Positions 8,268-11,427 of a stretch of 11,427 bases of DNA are shown piece after piece. The notes beneath the pieces are model-generated. The model made no database searches, was not told the DNA's origin, and was given only the letters and a program-made list of their open reading frames with translations. How positions within the stretch are numbered: position 1 is the stretch's first letter; every line of letters begins with the position of its first letter. The position numbers and the translations under genes were made by a program. Source of the DNA: Bacteroidales bacterium (lineage in GTDB: Bacteria > Bacteroidota > Bacteroidia > Bacteroidales > UBA7960); the NCBI GenBank assembly GCA_003557965.1, contig PWND01000040.1:1-11427 (forward strand), in the 5' to 3' direction.

Positions 8268-8296
8268 TTTTTTATAATTTCCAAAATTATAAAAAA
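8268..8296 (-). repeat. 13-bp inverted repeat over the lysC promoter
   Basis: The arms 8268-8280 and 8284-8296 are perfectly complementary over 13 bp around a CCA centre (8281-8283). The arms contain only A and T and begin 11 bases upstream of the lysC start codon. The right half overlaps the proposed -7 element. It has outer T runs on one side and A runs on the other, and no U tract would follow it on either transcript, so a protein operator or leader hairpin fits better than a terminator. Confidence 0.5.
8282..8289 (-). promoter_or_regulatory. -7 element of the lysC promoter
   Basis: Read on the minus strand, TAATTTTG is an exact match to TAnnTTTG. It would place the transcription start near 8275 and give a leader of about 20 bases before the ATG. 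No convincing -33 TTG is seen at the right distance. Confidence 0.4.
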
Positions 8297-8319
8297 AAGA
8301 AGCATAAAGTGCAGAAATG

Positions 8320-8353
8320 AAAAAAAGCCTTGCGAGGTTAATCACAAGGCTTT
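8320..8353 (-). terminator. Rho-independent terminator of the sigma-factor gene
   Basis: On the minus strand the arm AAAGCCTTG (complement 8345-8353), a 12-base loop and the arm CAAGGCTTT (complement 8324-8332) form a perfect 9-bp stem. The T run continues to 8320. The hairpin lies 76 bases after the sigma-factor stop. On the plus strand no T run follows, so the direction is clear. It insulates lysC from the regulatory genes. Confidence 0.85.
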
Positions 8354-8429
8354 GAAACAAAAGGTAACATAAAAACTAAACAAACTTCAACTATCAACCA
8401 AAATCAACAATTACTAAACAAAAAACTAC

Positions 8430-8939
8430 TTATGAATGTTTGAATTCTTTGAGAGTTTCCATTAATTTTTTTCTCGTAAAAAATATACGGCTTTTTACTG
8501 TGCCGATATTTAAGTTTAAATGATCTGCTATTTCTTTGTACTTATAGCCGGCATTATACATCTCAAAGGGCTTGCGCTGCTCAATATCAATTTTGTTTAT
8601 TTCGTTTTCGATTTCCCTTAAAGATATATTTGCATCCGGTACACCAACTTTACTTGTTTTTGGAAGATTCAAATAATACAAGTCGTCTGTTTTGTCTAAC
8701 ATTGTATTATTCCTTGTGCTTTGACGATAATTGTTAATAAAAGTGTTTTTCATTATCGTGAAAGTCCATGCTTTTAAATTTGTATTATCAGCAAACTTAT
8801 CTCTGTTGCTTAATGCTTTAAGGTAAGTTTCCTGCACAAGGTCTTGTGCATCGTCATAATTTGAAGTTAGTGTATAAGCAAAATACTTCAGGTTTTTTTG
8901 TAAGCCCAATAGCTTATGGTTAAATTCTATTGTTGTCAT
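8430..8939 (-). CDS. ECF-type RNA polymerase sigma factor
   Basis: This is a two-domain sigma-70-family protein of 169 residues from the start at 8939. Region 2 runs from about FAYTLTSNYDDAQDLVQETYLKA to LKAWTFTIMKNTFINNYRQS. Region 4 is the helix-turn-helix IEQRKPFEMYNAGYKYKEIA followed by LNIGTVKSRIFFTRKKL. There is no region 1 or 3 and no extra C-terminal domain. I chose ATG 8937-8939 over the in-frame ATG at 8972 because AAGGAG sits 7 bases before it and because sigma homology begins directly after it. The gene ends at a strong terminator. Upstream on the same strand, after 318 bases, is a CarH/LitR-like regulator, an arrangement known for light-induced sigma factors such as Streptomyces LitS; a light role here is an inference. 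No anti-sigma gene is visible. Confidence 0.88.
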   Translation of the reverse strand: MTTIEFNHKLLGLQKNLKYFAYTLTSNYDDAQDLVQETYLKALSNRDKFADNTNLKAWTFTIMKNTFINNYRQSTRNNTMLDKTDDLYYLNLPKTSKVGVPDANISLREIENEINKIDIEQRKPFEMYNAGYKYKEIADHLNLNIGTVKSRIFFTRKKLMETLKEFKHS

Positions 8940-8946
8940 AATAAGA

Positions 8947-8952
8947 CTCCTT
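8947..8952 (-). promoter_or_regulatory. Strong Shine-Dalgarno deciding the sigma-factor start
   Basis: AAGGAG on the minus strand, inside GAAAGGAG, lies 7 bases before ATG 8937-8939. It is the only strong ribosome-binding site seen before a gene in this window; the other starts have AT-rich leaders. It supports the shorter sigma protein and would mean that the ATG at 8972 is unused. Confidence 0.75.
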
Positions 8953-9016
8953 TCTTTTTTGTTGTTTAACAAATTCTGATGTAAAATTAAACAAAAAAAT
9001 ATAACAAAAAAGAGTT

Positions 9017-9030
9017 TTAAATTAATTTAA
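9017..9030. repeat. 14-bp AT palindrome upstream of the sigma gene
   Basis: TTAAATTAATTTAA is perfectly self-complementary and lies about 78-91 bases upstream of the chosen sigma-factor start. It is a possible regulator site, but its AT-only composition makes chance quite likely. Confidence 0.3.
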
Positions 9031-9161
9031 CTTATTAAAAAAAGCCCTATGTATTACTATAGCTTGATTATAGAGGTGTTTGGGGAATTAGGTAAATAAT
9101 TATCTAAATCTGCAAATCAACTTATCCGTAATTTTACTGTTAAACAATACTTGAATAAGGT

Positions 9162-9186
9162 TTTATTTATAAAGATTATAAATAAA
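9162..9186. repeat. 11-bp-arm inverted repeat after the merR-like gene
   Basis: TTTATTTATAA (9162-9172) and TTATAAATAAA (9176-9186) are perfect complements around AGA. The element lies 72 bases past the merR-like stop. Its arms have no G or C and no T tract follows, so terminator function is doubtful; an operator in the sigma-gene upstream region is possible. Confidence 0.45.
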
Positions 9187-9195
9187 GGCCTTGAT

Positions 9196-9210
9196 ATACA
9201 AGGATTGTAT
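9196..9210. repeat. ATACAA-GGA-TTGTAT inverted repeat, possible MerR operator
   Basis: This is a perfect 6-bp dyad with a 3-base centre, with TACA half-sites facing inward. TACA-containing half-sites have been reported for some CarH/LitR operators, as I recall, so this is a candidate target of the adjacent regulator. It overlaps an alternative hairpin CCTTG/CAAGG (9189-9203) that could form at the 3' end of the merR-like transcript. Confidence 0.3.
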
Positions 9211-9257
9211 GCCATAATATGAAAAAATGACTGGAAACAAATATTAATAAAAAATAA

Positions 9258-10133
9258 TTATGAAATAATCTCTAAGATATCACTATAATCTTTGATTATA
9301 TGAATGTTAGAAGGAGTTTCGATGTTGTGATTTTTTACTTGCAACCCGGAAATAAATATCATCTTATCTTTATGATTTGCAGATAAATTATTAATATATT
9401 GTTGTAGCTGTTCTTTTGTTTGCCCTGTAGTGAAAATTGTTAATAAAAAATCTGTATTGTGTATTTCCAAAACCCTTTTCAAATCATTAACCGGAACAGC
9501 CTGTCCCAAATATACTACAAAGTAACCCTGCTTTTTAAATAAATAATAATATACTAACAAAGCTATTTCGTGAAGCTCATTTTCTGGAAGGAATAAAACT
9601 ATGCTTTTTGAATTTTTTGTTTCAGGAGCTTCTAAATTATCTATCGCTACAATAATTTTTTGCCTTAGTAAGTTGGAAATAAAATGCTCCTGAGCAGGAT
9701 TTATTGAGCCAGCTTGCCACAGAGTGCCAACTTTTTCTAAAAACGGGAAAACTAATTCAGCAAATGTTCGTTCAATACCAAATTTTAATACGCAGGAAGA
9801 AATTACATTGTTAAAAACTTTCTCATTCAACTCTATTGTTGAAATCATTAAATCTTTTATATATACATCCGCATAGCTTGTACTGCTGCTTACCTCAATA
9901 ATCTTATTGCAAATTTCGGAGGAAGACATATCAACTATTTCTGATATTTTTAAGCCACTTCTGTTGAGTGTGCTAATATTCATTAGCTTTTTCAAATCCT
10001 TATCAGAATAATACCTTATGTTTGTGGCAGTCCTTTTTGGACATATTATACCATATCTCTTTTCCCACATACGTATTGTATGTGCCTTAATACCGGTAAT
10101 CTTTTCTAAGTCTTTTATTGAATACTTATTCAC
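9258..10133 (-). CDS. MerR-family regulator with B12-binding sensor (CarH/LitR-like)
   Basis: This 291-residue protein is predicted to be a DNA-binding repressor or sensor that uses a cobalamin, probably adenosylcobalamin, as light-sensitive cofactor. The MerR winged helix-turn-helix is at 1-70 (YSIKDLEKITGIKAHTIRMW, then EKRYG and NIRYYSDKDL). A helical-bundle domain follows (about 85-165) with W139 and E149-H150 in exact W-x9-E-H spacing, the signature that caps the adenosyl group in Thermus CarH. The Rossmann-like B12 domain (about 176-291) has E186-x-H188, with H188 as predicted lower axial ligand, and YLGQAVP (208-214). The usual glycine after the histidine is A191, and the light-state histidine that follows the tryptophan in Thermus CarH is Q140 here. 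The start is GTG (complement 10131-10133); no upstream in-frame ATG exists before a stop. The sigma-factor gene lies downstream on the same strand. Confidence 0.87.
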   Translation of the reverse strand: MNKYSIKDLEKITGIKAHTIRMWEKRYGIICPKRTATNIRYYSDKDLKKLMNISTLNRSGLKISEIVDMSSSEICNKIIEVSSSTSYADVYIKDLMISTIELNEKVFNNVISSCVLKFGIERTFAELVFPFLEKVGTLWQAGSINPAQEHFISNLLRQKIIVAIDNLEAPETKNSKSIVLFLPENELHEIALLVYYYLFKKQGYFVVYLGQAVPVNDLKRVLEIHNTDFLLTIFTTGQTKEQLQQYINNLSANHKDKMIFISGLQVKNHNIETPSNIHIIKDYSDILEIIS

Positions 10134-10204
10134 AGAATTATACTGATTTTGGTTAATATTACTCTCTTCCAGCTATAATAAAAATAAAGAATCAGAATTG
10201 TTTA

Positions 10205-10309
10205 TAAAGCATAACAAATTTTATTATCCGTTGGTTCAATTTTTTTATTAAATTTATGACTTTAAAAAGCAGGAAAAAATACTTTGCTAGTTTTTTACTA
10301 AAGCATAAC
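10205..10309. repeat. Pair of 11-bp direct repeats TAAAGCATAAC
   Basis: Identical copies occur at 10205-10215 and 10299-10309, 94 bases apart, close to nine helical turns. They lie in the upstream region of the merR-like gene and could be paired operator sites. The shorter core AAGCATAA also occurs at 8300-8307 before lysC, but also within asnB coding sequence, so the core alone is not specific. Confidence 0.4.
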
Positions 10310-10432
10310 GATATTTACAATTTACTTATTTATAAATAACAAGATTTATTCTTGTATGTTTAATAAAAGAAATAATTCTTATCAAACCTGAAATTATTAG
10401 AATTATTTTATTTTAGGCTTAGGAAATTACAT

Positions 10433-10440
10433 TATATTTG
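10433..10440 (+). promoter_or_regulatory. -7 element of the SiaC-like gene promoter
   Basis: TATATTTG is an exact TAnnTTTG match, 41 bases before the ATG at 10482. The -33 position (about 10410) has only TTTTA, so the upstream half is weak. Transcription would start near 10447, leaving a leader of about 35 bases. Confidence 0.5.
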
Positions 10441-10481
10441 TGTTTTGTTTGTAAATATATAATAATTAAACTCAAACATAT

Positions 10482-10856
10482 ATGAAAGAATTAATATTAG
10501 CTCCAACAAAGACTACATTCGGAATAAACTTCGATTTTTTAAATGGTGTTCTGTCTTTTTCAGGAACAAGTTATCCTGATAATGCGATTGAATTTTTTCA
10601 ACCTCTTACTGATTGGGTTAAAGAATATACTCAAACCCAGGATAGGCCGTTAATTGTAAACTTTAATGTGAATTATTTTAACACGAGTTCTTCTAAGTAT
10701 TTGTTTAAAATCCTTGAGATTATTGATGATTACAAGAAAAAAGGCAATGAAGTCGAGATTTACTGGCATTACATTGAAGGAGAAGAGGACCTTTTGGACG
10801 CATGGAAAGAACTTGTTGATGAGCTTGATCTTGAATATGAAATTGTTATGGGATAG
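10482..10856 (+). CDS. SiaC-family regulatory phosphoprotein (DUF1987)
   Basis: This 124-residue, acidic, soluble protein has no signal peptide or membrane segment. It matches the SiaC/DUF1987 pattern: N-terminal LAPTKTTFGINFDFLNGVLSF, a SGTSYPDNAIEFFQPLTDW stretch (27-45), the core VNFNVNYFNTSSSKYL (59-74), and the C-terminal VEIYWHYIEGEEDLLDAW. In Pseudomonas aeruginosa SiaC, which has an anti-sigma-antagonist-like fold, Thr68 is phosphorylated by SiaB and dephosphorylated by SiaA, and the unmodified form binds the diguanylate cyclase SiaD. The matching threonine here is also residue 68 (NTSSS, 67-71). A phospho-switch role is therefore likely, but no SiaA, SiaB or SiaD homologue is in the window and the partner is unknown. 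It has its own Bacteroidota promoter and is followed after 93 bases by a DnaB-like gene on the same strand. Confidence 0.85.
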   Translation: MKELILAPTKTTFGINFDFLNGVLSFSGTSYPDNAIEFFQPLTDWVKEYTQTQDRPLIVNFNVNYFNTSSSKYLFKILEIIDDYKKKGNEVEIYWHYIEGEEDLLDAWKELVDELDLEYEIVMG

Positions 10857-10909
10857 CAATTTTCATTTTCATATTTTTTCTTTCCTAATAAAAGCAAACA
10901 AAAATTGCT
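10855..10909 (+). repeat. Inverted repeat after the SiaC-like gene
   Basis: AGCAATTTT (10855-10863) and AAAATTGCT (10901-10909) are perfect 9-bp complements with a 37-base loop. The left arm begins inside the TAG stop, and TTAATTATCTTTTT follows. This might be a weak terminator or partial attenuator before the helicase gene; the long loop and AT content limit confidence. Confidence 0.35.
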
Positions 10910-10949
10910 TAATTATCTTTTTAAAAACTTCTTAAATAAAAAACAAAAT

Positions 10950-11427
10950 ATGGCTGAAAACACATTGGATATCACTGAGCAGTCAGTAGTGTCTGACTTT
11001 TTAACGATAGGACAAGTACTAAATCAGACACTACAAACAAAAAACAATGAAATTCAAATAGAAAATGGTGTAGCAAGCGGCTTCAGCATTTTGGATGAGA
11101 AAATAAGCGGATTTCAAAACGGAAAACTTACAACTATTTTAGTCAGGCCTGGCATGGGCAAAACCTCTATGCTTTTGTCAATAGCTTCAAACATGGCTAT
11201 TAAAGACGATTATTCGGTTGCAATTTTTTCTGCTGAGCGCAATGCTGAAAAAATTCTCAGCAGAATACTTGAAAGTGAAACGGGGATGTCTATTAATAAG
11301 CTAACAAGCGAAAAAATTAAAACCCGTGAAAAAGAACAACTGCAAATGCTTTACAGCAGCATCCAAAAAGCGAAGATTTATATAAATGATGATGCTAAAA
11401 TGTCGCATTTTGATATTTATCAAAAAA
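10950..11427 (+). CDS. DnaB-like helicase C-terminal-domain protein, 3'-truncated
   Basis: This frame is open from ATG 10950-10952 to the right edge (159 residues visible). The sequence matches the RecA-like core of DnaB-type helicases: SGFSILDEKISGFQNGKL (43-60), the Walker A loop RPGMGKTS (66-73) and FSAERNAEKILSRIL (93-107), equivalent to the SLEMS segment where the glutamate takes part in catalysis. Replicative DnaB carries about 150 residues of N-terminal helical domain before this point; here there are only about 42, so the primase-interaction domain is missing. It could be an accessory or mobile-element helicase, a RadA/KaiC-like ATPase, or a DnaB paralogue. The leader is A-rich with no Shine-Dalgarno, and there is only a 7-of-8 -7 element (TATCTTTT, 10914-10921), so read-through from the SiaC-like gene is possible. 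Confidence 0.82.
   Translation, partial: MAENTLDITEQSVVSDFLTIGQVLNQTLQTKNNEIQIENGVASGFSILDEKISGFQNGKLTTILVRPGMGKTSMLLSIASNMAIKDDYSVAIFSAERNAEKILSRILESETGMSINKLTSEKIKTREKEQLQMLYSSIQKAKIYINDDAKMSHFDIYQK

Larger units (their letters stand above)
8940..9257. other. Intergenic region between the merR-like and sigma genes
   Basis: This 318-base gap between two co-oriented minus-strand genes holds the sigma-factor leader and probably its promoter. It contains no credible gene. Visible structure is the ribosome-binding site at 8947-8952, a 14-bp perfect palindrome TTAAATTAATTTAA (9017-9030), an 11-bp-arm inverted repeat (9162-9186), a short hairpin CCTTG/CAAGG (9189-9203), and an ATACAA/TTGTAT inverted repeat (9196-9210). 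No exact minus-strand TAnnTTTG was found, which would fit a promoter that needs an activator or an alternative sigma factor. Confidence 0.5.
10134..10481. other. Divergent intergenic region with an 11-bp direct repeat
   Basis: This 348-base region separates the merR-like gene (-) from the SiaC-like gene (+). It is strongly AT-rich and contains no credible gene. It holds the 11-bp direct repeat TAAAGCATAAC (10205-10215 and 10299-10309), a small hairpin ACAAGA/TCTTGT (10339-10355), and the promoter of the SiaC-like gene near 10433-10440. No exact TAnnTTTG was seen for the minus-strand gene. Confidence 0.5.

Noticed and set aside
8291..8298. Simple A tract as a phase-variable repeat
   Set aside because: The eight-base A run is outside coding sequence and is part of a perfect inverted repeat, so slippage-based switching has no clear target.
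8940..8972. N-terminal extension of the sigma factor from the ATG at 8972
   Set aside because: The 11 extra codons show no sigma homology and contain a perfect Shine-Dalgarno correctly spaced for the downstream ATG.
9162..9186. Terminator for the merR-like gene
   Set aside because: The stem has no G or C in its arms and no T tract follows on the minus strand, so it is kept only as an inverted repeat.
8940..9257. Small RNA or riboswitch, for example a cobalamin riboswitch, in the merR-sigma gap
   Set aside because: I see no B12-box-like conserved segment and the GC-poor dyads are too simple; a covariance-model search would be needed to revisit this.
10714..10935. Plus-strand frame of 73 codons overlapping the SiaC-like gene end
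   Set aside because: It overlaps a well supported gene in another frame, has low-complexity Lys/Ile/Phe content and no family motif.
1..11427. Mobile element or genomic island
   Set aside because: There is no integrase, transposase, terminal repeat or tRNA junction, and base composition looks even; the DnaB-like fragment alone is not enough evidence.

Overview
The window is A+T-rich DNA (about one third G+C by eye) from a chromosome that looks like Bacteroidota. The evidence is the AT-rich leaders with almost no Shine-Dalgarno sequences, several matches to the Bacteroidota -7 promoter element TAnnTTTG a short distance before start codons, and the gene families: a bacterial group II-like geranylgeranylglyceryl phosphate synthase, a small monofunctional aspartokinase, a MerR/cobalamin-binding regulator beside an ECF-type sigma factor, and a SiaC-like protein. 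I see no tRNA, rRNA, CRISPR array, insertion sequence or integrase. Assignment below phylum is not possible from the sequence.

Left part (1-6959, + strand): the 3' part of a UbiD-type prenylated-FMN decarboxylase cut by the window edge, a GGGP synthase-like (beta/alpha)8 enzyme, dihydrolipoyl dehydrogenase (lpdA), a 630-residue glutamine-dependent asparagine synthase paralogue only 15 bases after lpdA, and a GT4 glycosyltransferase. This is mostly metabolism: quinone or aromatic-acid decarboxylation, prenyl-ether lipid synthesis, 2-oxoacid dehydrogenase or glycine cleavage chemistry, amide transfer and glycan assembly.

Middle part (6979-10133, - strand): aspartokinase (convergent with the glycosyltransferase, 19 bases apart), then an ECF-like sigma factor with a clear rho-independent terminator, then a MerR-family protein with a B12-binding sensor module. 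The last carries the CarH/LitR signature W-x9-E-H plus a lower-axial-ligand histidine. In several bacteria CarH/LitR proteins and a neighbouring ECF sigma factor form a light-responsive switch for carotenoid genes. Here the pair is present without carotenoid genes in view, so its targets are open.

Right part (10134-11427, + strand): a 348-base intergenic region with an 11-bp direct repeat and a good Bacteroidota promoter, a SiaC-family (DUF1987) protein that keeps the phosphorylatable threonine at the same position, 68, as Pseudomonas SiaC, and the start of a DnaB-like helicase C-terminal-domain protein that lacks the usual DnaB N-terminal domain and runs off the right edge.

No single novel multi-gene system is proven here. 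The best leads are the cobalamin-photoreceptor/sigma pair with its AT-rich palindromes, the SiaC-like gene without its kinase/phosphatase partners, and the N-terminally short DnaB-like protein.
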